Positions 1-8,498 of a stretch of 64,000 nt of DNA are shown piece after piece. The translations under genes were made by a program, and so were the position numbers. This DNA is from Mucilaginibacter dorajii. Lineage in GTDB: Bacteria; Bacteroidota; Bacteroidia; Sphingobacteriales; Sphingobacteriaceae. Position 1 is the stretch's first letter. Each line of letters starts with the position of its first letter. Where the stretch lies: positions 124,001 through 188,000 of the forward strand of contig NZ_JANTYS010000005.1 in NCBI RefSeq assembly GCF_024808255.1. Direction: 5' to 3'. The notes beneath the pieces were generated by a model. It saw only the letters and a list, made by a program, of their open reading frames with translations, searched no databases and was not told the DNA's origin.

Positions 1-414
1 AAGCTCTTTTAATATCAGGGCCGATAGTTCAATGGGTGTATAAAACTTATCGCCAACTTTTATTTTCACCAGGCTTTCGCTATCGTCGTCAATAACTTTG
101 TATGAAAAGAAATCTTTATAGTTTTCAATATCATGGTAACTGCGGCCAAGCAAACGTTTAACTGAAAACACAGTATTTTGCGGATCTGTAATTAGATATT
201 CCTTAGCTTCATTGCCCACCAATACATCGCCGGTAAGGCCAAAATGTACTACCGAAGGCACCAAAACGCCTTTACCCGTATCATTTATTACATGTGGTTG
301 TTTTTCGGGGTTAATAAATGCCACTAACGAGTTGGTGGTACCCAAATCAATACCCACTATGATGTCTTCCTTTTGCAGTGATCCTGTTGCCAGGTTTATA
401 GAAACTTTAGCCAT
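1..414 (-). CDS. hscA: Fe-S assembly chaperone HscA (Hsp70 family), N-terminal part
   Basis: Only the first 138 codons lie in the window; the gene runs off the left edge. The ATPase phosphate-1 motif GIDLGTTNSLVA is at residues 21-32, and the segment VKRLLGRS at residues 85-92 fits HscA better than general DnaK. HscA proteins also carry about 20 residues before the nucleotide-binding motif, as seen here. By family knowledge HscA works with HscB to release Fe-S clusters from the scaffold IscU in the cytoplasm. The start is the ATG at 412-414; no other in-frame ATG precedes the ATPase motif. The upstream neighbour on the same strand is a transporter, so the usual isc partners, if linked, must lie outside the window. 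The alternative is another Hsp70 paralogue. Confidence 0.8.
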   Translation of the reverse strand, partial: MAKVSINLATGSLQKEDIIVGIDLGTTNSLVAFINPEKQPHVINDTGKGVLVPSVVHFGLTGDVLVGNEAKEYLITDPQNTVFSVKRLLGRSYHDIENYKDFFSYKVIDDDSESLVKIKVGDKFYTPIELSALILKEL

Positions 415-484
415 TACTTTTACTTAACAAACGGCAAATGTACTTAGTTTTGACCGATGCTGTGTCTTTTCAATCTCTAATTAA

Positions 485-514
485 TTATTGATTTAGTGTG
501 TTATTGATTTAGTG
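485..514. repeat. Short tandem direct repeat
   Basis: The 14-base unit TTATTGATTTAGTG occurs at 485-498 and again at 501-514. It lies between the transporter stop and the hscA start. Similar AT-rich words built on TTATTGAATTA recur at about 17520-17560 and 63140-63180, so it probably belongs to a dispersed low-complexity family. Confidence 0.5.
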
Positions 515-547
515 GATGAAAAATAGTTATAGAAATCCTGATTCAGC

Positions 548-1861
548 TTACGCAACCGCCTCCTTGGCCGTTATTTTATTTTGAAATAGTAAAAGTGATA
601 TCAGCAATAAAAAGCCGATCACAAAGAACCCATCAAGTACCAATGCCGAATCACGCATTTCGCCGGTTGTGGCTTCTACAAACCCAAAGGTGAATAAGCC
701 AACTACAATGGATAGCTTTTCGGTAACGTCATAAAAACTAAAGTACGATGCTGTATCGGGGATATTTTGAGGAATAAACTTGGAGAATGTTGAACGCGAT
801 AGCGATTGTACGCCCCCCATTACCAGGCCAACTACGGCAGCGGCAACATAAAACTGGTTGGCATTAGCTATAAAATATACCCCTGCGCAAATCAAACACC
901 AAATGGCCACCACAACAGAAAGCGCTTGTACGTTACCAAATTTCTCTGAAGCTTTAGCGGTAATTGCGGCGCCAATGATGGCCACCACCTGGATGATCAA
1001 AATAATAGTGATCAAAGCATCGTCGGGCATTTTTAATTCTTTAGCGGCAAAGTTGGCAGCCACCAACATAATGGTTTGTACCCCTACCGAATAAAAGAAG
1101 AAAGCAGGTAAAAATCTTTTCAATAGAGGCAACTGTTTTACCTTTTTCCAAACTTTTGCCAGCTCTTTAAAACCACCGGTTAACACATTATATTCATGTG
1201 AACCTGCGTTTGGAACACCTTTTGGGAGCAAATAAAAAGGGATCAATGAAAAACCTATCCACCAGATAGCCACAATTAAAAATGACAGCTGTGCCGAAAA
1301 ATCTTCTGTAATACCAAACCATTTGTGCCCTAATACAAACACAAAGCATAACAGTTGCACTACAATACTGCCGGCAAAACCGTAAATAAAGCCCTTGGCG
1401 CTCACGGCATCCTGCTGGTCAATAGTCGCGATCTGGGGTAAATAGGAGTTATAGAACACAAAGCCCCCACAATAGCCAACGGATGCCAGCCCGAAGCAGA
1501 TCATCCCAAACTCAAATGTGGACATTTTGAAAAAGAACAAACCAAAACAAGCCAGGGCACCAAGCCATGTAAACATTTGCAGGTAAAGCTTCTTTTGCCC
1601 TTTATAGTCGGCTATAGAGGTAAGAATAGGCAGCAATATTACAATAAGCAGGTACGAAGCACCTAATACATAATTGGAAAGCACGGTATTTACATACTTA
1701 TGCCCAAAAAAGGTGACCATGCCACCGGGGTTTTTATCCTGGGTGATGCCTACGTAATAAGCCGGAAATATAGTTGAAGTGATCACCATGTTATATGACT
1801 GGTTGGCCCAATCAAACATTGCCCATGCCCAGATGGTTTTCTTGTTGTTTTTTTCTTGCAT
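548..1861 (-). CDS. MFS transporter, UMF1/Atg22-like family
   Basis: A 437-residue polytopic membrane protein with about 12 hydrophobic segments. The N-terminal stretch WAMFDWANQSYNMVI is the hallmark of the UMF1 (Atg22-like) branch of the major facilitator superfamily, which has this length. Yeast Atg22 exports amino acids from the vacuole; bacterial members have no settled substrate, so none is assigned. The start MQEKNNKK sits just before the conserved motif. A 35-bp inverted repeat separates it from the SDR gene upstream on the same strand. Confidence 0.82.
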   Translation of the reverse strand: MQEKNNKKTIWAWAMFDWANQSYNMVITSTIFPAYYVGITQDKNPGGMVTFFGHKYVNTVLSNYVLGASYLLIVILLPILTSIADYKGQKKLYLQMFTWLGALACFGLFFFKMSTFEFGMICFGLASVGYCGGFVFYNSYLPQIATIDQQDAVSAKGFIYGFAGSIVVQLLCFVFVLGHKWFGITEDFSAQLSFLIVAIWWIGFSLIPFYLLPKGVPNAGSHEYNVLTGGFKELAKVWKKVKQLPLLKRFLPAFFFYSVGVQTIMLVAANFAAKELKMPDDALITIILIIQVVAIIGAAITAKASEKFGNVQALSVVVAIWCLICAGVYFIANANQFYVAAAVVGLVMGGVQSLSRSTFSKFIPQNIPDTASYFSFYDVTEKLSIVVGLFTFGFVEATTGEMRDSALVLDGFFVIGFLLLISLLLFQNKITAKEAVA

Positions 1862-1872
1862 TGAGTTTTTGA

Positions 1873-2014
1873 GTTGGATTAGGTTGGAGTGAGTTTATTG
1901 AGTTGGATTAAGTTAGAATTTGCTGGTCGAATTGTAACTGGTTAACGGAGTTAAATATGTTAACTAACCTGTTAACTTATTCAACCCAATAAACTCACTC
2001 CAACCCAATCCAAC
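1873..2014. repeat. Long imperfect inverted repeat between transporter and SDR genes
   Basis: The left arm (1873-1907) and right arm (1980-2014) are 35 bases long and complementary with three mismatches by hand alignment. The arms are built from GTTGGATTAGGTT-like words. The 72-base loop carries several GTTAAC sites. The repeat directly follows the SDR stop codon, so the transcript could fold into a long hairpin acting as terminator or processing site. No T-run follows, so a classical terminator is doubtful. Confidence 0.75.
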
Positions 2015-2031
2015 TTAATCAACCTAATCAA

Positions 2032-2841
2032 CTACTTTATCCCGTAATGATCATTCATTAACTTAACGAATATTGGGCCGGGCAATATGGCCTTCAATGT
2101 AGGTACAATAGTTTGACCGATAGCGCCAACCAGGTAACTGTGCGCCGGTTTTGATTTGTTTACGATTTTAACAATCTGGGCAGCCAGTTTGGATGGCGCA
2201 GCACCAATGCTTTCGTCTTTTTCCATTGCGGCAACGGCAGCGTCAAATTCTTTTTTTAGCTGATCGTTTTTAATGGTGAAAGGTAGTTTTTCGCGGTTAC
2301 CGGTAAAATCGGTCTTGAAATCGCCCGGGTTTACTACAGATACTTTAACACCGGTATTTTGCAATTCCATGCGCAGACTTTCAGAATAGCCTTCGATAGC
2401 GAATTTTGACGCGCTATATAGGCCTTGATAAGGCAAACCAAATAAACCTGCCAATGAACCTATGTTGATCACTAAACCGGTTTTCTTTTCTATCATTCCT
2501 GGTAAAACAGCGCTGCTTACACGCACCACGCCAAAAAAGTTAACCTCAAACTGTTTTTTCGCGGCATCAACAGGCATAGCGTATAGCGGACCGGTGATAC
2601 CATTTCCTGCGTTGTTTACCAGTACATCTATTTTGCCTTCGGCTTTAATAATTGTCGCGATAGCCGCGTTAACAGATGCATCATCGGTAACATCCATTTG
2701 CAATGGTGTAAATAATACATCAGCAATACGTTTAATATCGCGTGTTGTACCATAAACGGTATGACCTTCAGCGGCTAATGCTGTTGCTGTAGCCAATCCC
2801 AAACCGGATGACGCCCCTGTTACAAGAATTACTTTTTTCAT
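2032..2841 (-). CDS. SDR family NAD(P)-dependent oxidoreductase
   Basis: A 269-residue classical short-chain dehydrogenase/reductase. The cofactor motif TGASSGLG is at residues 8-15 and NNAG at 76-79. The catalytic Ser129, Tyr142 and Lys146 (YSASK) are all in place. The threonine-arginine stretch after the second strand (GTTRDIKRI) suggests NADP preference, which is inference. Substrate is unknown; this SDR branch includes ketoreductases and retinol-type dehydrogenases. The ATG start gives a short tail before the Rossmann motif, as is usual. It is followed on the same strand by the UMF1-type transporter, with a long hairpin between them. Confidence 0.87.
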   Translation of the reverse strand: MKKVILVTGASSGLGLATATALAAEGHTVYGTTRDIKRIADVLFTPLQMDVTDDASVNAAIATIIKAEGKIDVLVNNAGNGITGPLYAMPVDAAKKQFEVNFFGVVRVSSAVLPGMIEKKTGLVINIGSLAGLFGLPYQGLYSASKFAIEGYSESLRMELQNTGVKVSVVNPGDFKTDFTGNREKLPFTIKNDQLKKEFDAAVAAMEKDESIGAAPSKLAAQIVKIVNKSKPAHSYLVGAIGQTIVPTLKAILPGPIFVKLMNDHYGIK

Positions 2842-3033
2842 TTTTTATTTTAGTGATTGAATCTTAAGTTTTGAATTATTTATGCAGGGAAATAATTTTA
2901 TAAAACTAAAAAAATTAAATCACTACCCATTAAGGGATGGTCAAAAAACTACAGAAAACTTATTAACCTACCGTATCGCTAAAACCTACCCTATTATTGA
3001 TCAAAAAGTGCTTTAATTTTATAATTACTTGGT

Positions 3034-3041
3034 TATATTTG
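3034..3041 (+). promoter_or_regulatory. Candidate Bacteroidota -7 element
   Basis: TATATTTG matches the TAnnTTTG consensus and lies 42 bases before the ATG at 3083. No clear TTG -33 element is seen at the expected distance, so this is a weak call. Confidence 0.35.
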
Positions 3042-3082
3042 AACACATTGATAAAACGTTTTATCATATACATTTATATTTT

Positions 3083-4015
3083 ATGAAAATTATTACGAGC
3101 GCCATTGCGGGTTTTGTTTTAGGCACCCTGTCGTTATCGTGCCTGGCAAAAGGACTATCGTTTCCCAACTCAAAAATTGAAACTGCGGCCGATACAGCCG
3201 GCATTCCACCCTATAAATGGAAAGAACACTGGTTTGAGCATAAGCAAGTATTAACCCGTGTATTTTATGATGATAATGTGGCCGTTTATTATGACGATGA
3301 TGTAAACAGAAGTGTTACCTGGCCGTTTAAAGTAATGGCCGATGTATGGAAATATACCAAGGATACTTACGGCCAGTTTGGCAAAGACGGACGCTTATTT
3401 GTGATCTTACACTCTGGTAAATATGGCGGCGGCCATCCATCTACCTATTTTGATGGTAGTCACGATTTCCGTAACGTGATTGACGTTGGCCTGGGCAATG
3501 CTAATGCATGGATGGAACCAACCGGCGAAACCATCCGAATCCCGGTTCATGAGGTTGGTCATATTGTTGAAGGCGCATCAAAAGGCACCCATAATTCACC
3601 TTCATTCCCTATCTGGGGTGATAGCAAATGGATGGAGATTTATATTTACGATGTGTTGAAGGCCCTGGGCTATAATAAAGAGGCTGAAGATATTTATAGC
3701 CAGATGCAAACCCAAAAGGACAATTTTCCACGCCCCGGCACGCAATGGTTCAAAAACTGGTTCTATCCTATTTATAGCCAGTACGGTGGTAACAAAGTTT
3801 TAAACCGTTATTTTGAGTTATTGGCCGCCAACTTTACTAAAAAGGATAAGGCCTACAGCCGCGACTTAAACATGGGTGAGTTTATTCATTTTTGGAGTGG
3901 CGCAGCAGGTGTTAACTTAAAATCACAGGCTACGGTGGCTTTTGGCTGGACAGATGAGTGCGAACAGCAATTCAAACAAGCCCAAAAAGATTTTCCGAAT
4001 GTGAAATATAAATAA
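3083..4015 (+). CDS. Secreted protein with HEVGH zinc-metallopeptidase motif
   Basis: A 310-residue protein with a signal peptide (MKIITSAIAGFVLG onward, hydrophobic to about residue 22). HEVGH at residues 156-160 is an HExxH zinc motif, and Glu185 in SKWMEIY follows 24 residues after the second histidine, the geometry of a gluzincin third ligand. The rest is rich in aromatic residues and resembles no family I can name with certainty. I chose the ATG at 3083 because it begins the signal peptide; an in-frame TTG at 3029 would add 18 residues and break it. The gene stands alone after a divergent SDR gene and 17 bases before the DUF6886 gene. It is likely an exported or periplasmic peptidase, but activity is inferred only from the motif. 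Confidence 0.7.
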   Translation: MKIITSAIAGFVLGTLSLSCLAKGLSFPNSKIETAADTAGIPPYKWKEHWFEHKQVLTRVFYDDNVAVYYDDDVNRSVTWPFKVMADVWKYTKDTYGQFGKDGRLFVILHSGKYGGGHPSTYFDGSHDFRNVIDVGLGNANAWMEPTGETIRIPVHEVGHIVEGASKGTHNSPSFPIWGDSKWMEIYIYDVLKALGYNKEAEDIYSQMQTQKDNFPRPGTQWFKNWFYPIYSQYGGNKVLNRYFELLAANFTKKDKAYSRDLNMGEFIHFWSGAAGVNLKSQATVAFGWTDECEQQFKQAQKDFPNVKYK

Positions 4016-4032
4016 CAATTTAGGTAGCACGT

Positions 4033-4554
4033 ATGAGCTACAGGTTATTCCATATCAGCGAGCAGCCGGGGATCAAGTTATTTGAACCCCGGCCTTCGCC
4101 TTCTGCATTTGAGCAAATAACGGGCGATGTTGTTTTTGCTATTACAGAACAATTACTGCACAATTATCTTTTACCAAGAGATTGCCCCAGGGTAACCTGC
4201 TATCTATCAGCCAAAACTAAACCTGAGGATAAGGCCCGCTTTTTTGAAAATACCGTAGCCGACTATATCATTGTGGTCGAAAGTAGATGGTATAAACAAA
4301 TTGCCAATACAACACTTTATTGTTACGAGTTTGATCCGGCTAATTTTACATTACTCGATGAGTGTGCCGGTTACTATGTATCTTATAAACCGGTCGAGCC
4401 TATAAGCGAGACGACTATCACGGCTCTTATTCCCGAACTGCTAAAACGAAAGCTTGAACTAAGATTTATGCCCTCAATAATTGAATTTAGCAAAACAGTA
4501 AGTAAATCAACCTTGAATTTTTCTTTAATCAGAATGAGAAATGCCCAAACGTAA
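4033..4554 (+). CDS. DUF6886 family protein
   Basis: A 173-residue soluble protein. The opening YRLFHISEQPGIKLFEPRPS and the later PRDCPRVTCYLS match the pattern I associate with DUF6886. The family has no established function; its LFHxSE start recalls proteins with an ADP-ribosyltransferase-like fold, which is only a suggestion. No signal peptide or membrane segment is seen. It follows the HEVGH protein by 17 bases on the same strand and may be co-transcribed. It ends at a shared terminator facing the S9 peptidase gene. Confidence 0.72.
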   Translation: MSYRLFHISEQPGIKLFEPRPSPSAFEQITGDVVFAITEQLLHNYLLPRDCPRVTCYLSAKTKPEDKARFFENTVADYIIVVESRWYKQIANTTLYCYEFDPANFTLLDECAGYYVSYKPVEPISETTITALIPELLKRKLELRFMPSIIEFSKTVSKSTLNFSLIRMRNAQT

Positions 4555-4598
4555 AAAGCATCTGCCGTCTGCCCGAGAGCTTTCTGCAAATGCTTTTT
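4553..4598. terminator. Bidirectional intrinsic terminator
   Basis: AAAAAGCATCTGC at 4553-4565 pairs with GCAAATGCTTTTT at the right, with mismatches near the loop. A T-run follows in both directions. It lies between the converging DUF6886 and S9 peptidase genes. Confidence 0.7.
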
Positions 4599-4634
4599 AT
4601 CTTAATTCTTAATTCTAACCTCTTGACTCTTTTC

Positions 4635-6956
4635 TTACCTATTCCTCGGGTCTGTTTTTGATTTTAAAACATATTCATGCGGTGGCTCAACACCTAATAG
4701 GTTCTTCACAAAATAATCCCACCTGCGGCGCATCATGTATGGCGAGTAAGCACCATAACCATGCGGACTGTTAGGGAATACCACCAGGTCGTAATCTTTA
4801 TTTGCTTTTTCTAAAGCTTCAACAACCAGCAGGGTATTGTAAGGCGGCACATTATTATCCATTAAACCATGGGCCAGCATCAATTTGCCTTTCAGGTTTT
4901 TAGCATAATTTTCGTTGGCATGTGCATCATAGTTTGAGTTGGCTATCAAACCATCATAGCGTTCGCCCCAATCATCCTCGTAGTTGCGGTTATCGTGATT
5001 GCCCGATTCTGAGATACCTACTTTAAAAAAGTCCGGGTACCTGAACATAGCAGCCGCTGTTGCAAAGCCGCCACCAGAGTGCCCCCAAATACCTACTTTA
5101 GTAGTATCCATAGGATATTTAGCCGATAACTGGCGGATGCTCACAATCTGATCTGGCAAAGTATTTTCAGACATGTTGCCATAGCTCATATCATGGAAAC
5201 TTTTTGAACGTAAAGGATTACTTGTACCTTCTATCACCACCACAATAAAGCCCAATTCGGCCAATGATTGATTATCTCCTCTTGACGCCGCGAATGACCA
5301 GCTACCTACGCTCCCCCCCTGCGGACCAGGATAGATATAATCAATAACAGGGTATTTTTTACCGCCATCCATTTTTGTTGGTGTAAATACCAGGCCGTAA
5401 ATATCAGTTTTACCGTCGTTAGCGATAAGCTTAACCGGCGTTGGCGCATGCCAGCCGGTAGCAACTAACCTTGATACATCACCCTTTTCTAAATCGGTAA
5501 TTAATTTGCCGTTTAAATCACGTAATACAGTTACAGGTGCCACATCGGGTTTTGAATAGCTATCAACAAAATAACCACCACCTGGTGATAACGTAACATT
5601 ATGATTTCCTTCCTCGGGGCTTAATACAGCAAAATGTTTACCATCAAACCCAACTTTGCAAAGCTGACTAAAATAAGGGTTTTCATTTTCAAGGCCATCT
5701 GCAATAAAGTAAACCACACGGTTCTTTTCATCAACCTTAAGCAATTTAGTTACCACAAAATCGCCTTTGGTTATCTGGTTTTTAACTTTGCCGGTAAGTG
5801 CATCGTACAGATACAAATGCCCCCAGTTATCCCTTTCAGAAAACCAGATAATCTCGTTGGTTTTAGCTAAATATTTCCAGTTTATAGCACCCCAGCCCGA
5901 TTCATATTGCGTTTTAACGGTTTCTTCAAAAACTTCTTTAACTGCGCCTGTTGCTGCATCGGCAATGCGGAATTTCTCGTTTTTATGGTCGCGGGAAGTT
6001 GATACAAAAGCAAGTTTATTGCCATCAGCACTCCAATCTACATCATCAAAAGTGCCACTGCTGCTGATATCATCGCTCAGTGTAGCCCGGTGAGCATCGG
6101 GAGCTACTTGCAGTGCAATTACTTTAGGATTATCAACATCAATGATTACCCGGCTGATCATAGCAATTTCGTTACCTGGTAAGGCGTATTTCCACTCTTT
6201 TAAAGTAGGGCTGCCTACGTTGGTGGTTACCAGGTACATGCTGTTTACCTTACGCTGATCTTGTTTGAAAGTTGCTATCTTCTTTGAATCCGGCGACCAG
6301 CGCAATATTGCCGCATCTGACGATTGCCAGCCGGCGTTATCGGTAGCATAACCAAAATCTTTAATCCCATCGGTAGTCAGTTGGGTTTGTTTACCGGTTT
6401 TCACATCGCGTACCCAAAGATTATAGTCTTTAATAAATGCCGCACGATTTCCATCAGGTGATAAAACTTCTTCCATTTTACCACGCCTACCCGGGAAACC
6501 GCCTCGTTCTGGCTTGGCTTTGTCTGTGCCAGGGGTGATCATATCGGTGCCCAGATCATATTGCCAGTGTTTGCCATCAGCAAAAAAAGAAACTGTTTTG
6601 CCATCTGCCGAAAAGGTGATGGTTTGAAAAGGCAGCATATAGGGTTCGTACTTATTGCCCGACGCGGCAGATAATACCTGCGCGAGTTTTTCGTGATCAA
6701 AAGCGGCTTCGCGTGTTTTTTTTACGGGATCAACTAAAACAAATTCGCTGCCCCGGGCTGTTAAAACCCGGTACCAGAATTTATCGCCGGGTAGCCAGTT
6801 TGGCCGTATATCTGCCCTATCAACAAATGGGGCAGTGTTATAGCTCATAAAGCTTTCGGCGTGTTCATAATCCTTATTGGTGAGCGGGCTACCCTGTTGG
6901 GCCTGCACGGCCAAAGCGATAGCCATCGCCGGAATGGTGAGTAAATATTTATTCAT
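4635..6956 (-). CDS. Secreted S9 family prolyl oligopeptidase / dipeptidyl peptidase IV-like
   Basis: A 773-residue exported serine peptidase. A signal peptide (MNKYLLTIPAMAIALAVQAQ) is followed by a beta-propeller domain with repeated DGK/DG turns. The C-terminal alpha/beta-hydrolase domain has the nucleophile in GHSGGG (Ser627), Asp700 in LMDNN and His732 in SPHGYG, a full triad. This matches the DPP4 subfamily, which trims dipeptides from peptides, often after proline. The ATG at 6956 is chosen over one nine codons upstream because it starts the signal peptide. A periplasmic location is likely. It is a single-gene unit ending at the terminator shared with DUF6886. Confidence 0.88.
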   Translation of the reverse strand: MNKYLLTIPAMAIALAVQAQQGSPLTNKDYEHAESFMSYNTAPFVDRADIRPNWLPGDKFWYRVLTARGSEFVLVDPVKKTREAAFDHEKLAQVLSAASGNKYEPYMLPFQTITFSADGKTVSFFADGKHWQYDLGTDMITPGTDKAKPERGGFPGRRGKMEEVLSPDGNRAAFIKDYNLWVRDVKTGKQTQLTTDGIKDFGYATDNAGWQSSDAAILRWSPDSKKIATFKQDQRKVNSMYLVTTNVGSPTLKEWKYALPGNEIAMISRVIIDVDNPKVIALQVAPDAHRATLSDDISSSGTFDDVDWSADGNKLAFVSTSRDHKNEKFRIADAATGAVKEVFEETVKTQYESGWGAINWKYLAKTNEIIWFSERDNWGHLYLYDALTGKVKNQITKGDFVVTKLLKVDEKNRVVYFIADGLENENPYFSQLCKVGFDGKHFAVLSPEEGNHNVTLSPGGGYFVDSYSKPDVAPVTVLRDLNGKLITDLEKGDVSRLVATGWHAPTPVKLIANDGKTDIYGLVFTPTKMDGGKKYPVIDYIYPGPQGGSVGSWSFAASRGDNQSLAELGFIVVVIEGTSNPLRSKSFHDMSYGNMSENTLPDQIVSIRQLSAKYPMDTTKVGIWGHSGGGFATAAAMFRYPDFFKVGISESGNHDNRNYEDDWGERYDGLIANSNYDAHANENYAKNLKGKLMLAHGLMDNNVPPYNTLLVVEALEKANKDYDLVVFPNSPHGYGAYSPYMMRRRWDYFVKNLLGVEPPHEYVLKSKTDPRNR

Positions 6957-7085
6957 GAGTGTCAACTTATGTTTAACGCGCAAATTAATGCTTTTTTGCG
7001 ATTTGCAAATGTTTAAAGGTTGTTACATCAGGGAGATCGATTTTAAACATGTCAAGTAAAGGTGAATTAAAAGAACAATTCATTT

Positions 7086-7150
7086 CGCGCAAAGACGCTA
7101 AGACGCAATGCAATTCGCTTATTTTTCTTTGCTTCTTAGCGCCTTTGCGA
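7086..7150. repeat. Interspersed palindromic repeat (CGCAAAGACGCTAAG type)
   Basis: The left arm, CGCGCAAAGACGCTAAG at 7086-7102, pairs with CTTAGCGCCTTTGCGA at 7135-7150 with one mismatch. I recognise this word as an intergenic repeat common in Bacteroidota genomes. It occupies the middle of the 377-base gap 6957-7333. Nothing else convincing is seen there, and short reading frames across it are repeat-derived. Confidence 0.7.
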
Positions 7151-7333
7151 GAGAAAACAAAAACATGACATCGTTTAATGCAATTATTCAATATAAACCA
7201 ATAACAAAATTTCAAACGCGATTTCCCTGGCTGTTACATATCGTCAACATTTTGTGACGGCCATGACCTGCATATGCTTTTTGCCTCCCTTAAACACTTA
7301 CGTCCTAGTTATAAATTGACTACTCGTCGATAA

Positions 7334-7840
7334 CTATTTTTTTACCAGGTAAGTCAACTGTCCCATGTGATAAGCCTGGTGATTGGTACGGTTTAATAAG
7401 ATATTAAGTTTATTACGATGTGGCTCTTTTGCAAAATCTTCTGCAGATACGGCGCTGTGTTTGGTAAGCCAATCGGCCGGCTGTATCGTATCGAATTTTT
7501 GCTTAAGCGTTGTATTTACCCGGTGCCAGTATTCTTTAAGCTGGGCTATTGACGGTTTTGGCAGACCTGAGGTATCAGCATTTTTCAAAAACACTTCATC
7601 CAATTGAGGGTACAACCTGTCGCCTAATTCCAGGTAGGTAAATAAGCCGTCGCTTACCGCTGCAAGATGGCCAAGCAAATAAACACCGCTGTTACGACCT
7701 GGTGCTGTTTGGGCTGCTAATTGCTCGTCTGTAAGTTTATTTAATAAGCTGTTAAGGCGGGTATTCTGTAATTCCCAGTTGCTTATTGCCATTATTATAA
7801 ATAATTCTGCCGATGCTATCGGTTGTGGTTGAGTTTCCAT
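7334..7840 (-). CDS. DinB-like four-helix-bundle protein
   Basis: A 168-residue protein with the DinB/YfiT metal site: His58 in LLGHLAAV, and His154 and His158 in NHQAYHMGQ near the C-terminus. The family binds Ni or Zn. Some members are thiol-dependent transferases, but most are uncharacterised. The short C-terminal tail after the second motif is normal. An internal ATG at residue 17 (MAISNWEL) is an alternative start. It stands alone. Confidence 0.83.
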   Translation of the reverse strand: METQPQPIASAELFIIMAISNWELQNTRLNSLLNKLTDEQLAAQTAPGRNSGVYLLGHLAAVSDGLFTYLELGDRLYPQLDEVFLKNADTSGLPKPSIAQLKEYWHRVNTTLKQKFDTIQPADWLTKHSAVSAEDFAKEPHRNKLNILLNRTNHQAYHMGQLTYLVKK

Positions 7841-8177
7841 TTGATGTAAAATCTGTTGGCTATTATTATATAATTAAGAAAGTTATACCGACCTCGTTTT
7901 GTCCATCAAAAAGAGGTCTGATATCATTACTTTTAAAATCTGTCCGAAGGTAAATCTTATATGCTGAACCCGTAACTCTTCGCCCACTTATCTTTGATCC
8001 CGGCACGTGATTTTACAAACTCATGATCTGTCCCCTGAGCAATAGCATCCAGTGGGTAAAGGTGCGATAGTCCCCAAAAATGGCAAATGACATTTATCAG
8101 AAAAGAGGCTTGACATTTGTCAAGAGTCACGTGCAAACACAAACCGCGGCTATGTGTTACTATAAAAATTATAAATT
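7841..8177. other. Intergenic region with a hairpin and a perfect palindrome
   Basis: No convincing gene is seen in this gap. GACCTC at 7890-7895 pairs with GAGGTC at 7913-7918, and the stem extends through T/A bases. A 16-base perfect palindrome, CTTGACATTTGTCAAG, is at 8109-8124. A 61-codon minus-strand frame (7957-8142) resembles nothing I know and overlaps the palindrome. Confidence 0.5.
8109..8124. promoter_or_regulatory. Candidate operator palindrome
   Basis: CTTGACATTTGTCAAG is perfectly self-complementary around its centre and lies 53 bases before the ATG of the small protein at 8178. The position suits a dimeric repressor site. No regulator gene adjoins, so the binding protein is unknown. 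Confidence 0.4.
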
Positions 8178-8405
8178 ATGGAACAGCAAATTGAGGCTAC
8201 CTTAACCGGTACCGATAATACGATTGAAGGCACGCTACAGCCAATTTTAAACAGCAAGTATAGCAGCACTTATGAATTTATGTCGATTGATGAAACACTG
8301 CACCTGGTGATTGCCAAAGATGCAGATGGCGATTGGATCAGGATTGCAGGTACAGAGCCCTACCTGTCGAGCTGGGTAGATGAACTCGCAGAACAGATCA
8401 TTTAA
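8178..8405 (+). CDS. Small conserved-looking hypothetical protein (75 aa)
   Basis: A 75-residue acidic soluble protein without signal peptide or membrane segment. It begins MEQQIEATLTGTDN and ends SSWVDELAEQII. The pattern of alternating hydrophobic residues, with DADGDWIRIAG in the middle, suggests a small beta-rich fold. I recognise no domain. Support for a real gene is its clean codon use, a good stop followed at once by a strong hairpin terminator, and a palindrome upstream. It is monocistronic and converges on the hexuronate operon. Confidence 0.65.
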   Translation: MEQQIEATLTGTDNTIEGTLQPILNSKYSSTYEFMSIDETLHLVIAKDADGDWIRIAGTEPYLSSWVDELAEQII

Positions 8406-8425
8406 TTAACTTGAATTTACACAAT

Positions 8426-8468
8426 AAAAAAACGCAGCATGCTGGTTTCGGCCTGCATCTGCGTTTTT
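8426..8468. terminator. Bidirectional intrinsic terminator
   Basis: AAAAACGCAG and CTGCGTTTTT form the stem base, continued by GCATGC/CTGCAT pairing with a bulge. T-runs flank both sides. It separates the 75-aa gene from the converging end of the hexuronate operon. Confidence 0.8.
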
Positions 8469-8498
8469 GGTATGGTATAAACCATCGCTTGATGAAAC

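Noticed and set aside
6985..7215. 76-codon minus-strand reading frame
   Set aside because: It is read through the CGCAAAGACGCTAAG palindromic repeat; such frames recur wherever the repeat occurs and show no protein features.
7957..8142. 61-codon minus-strand reading frame
   Set aside because: No recognisable domain, no sign of a start signal, and it covers the palindrome upstream of the 75-aa gene. It could be a gene remnant, but I cannot support it.
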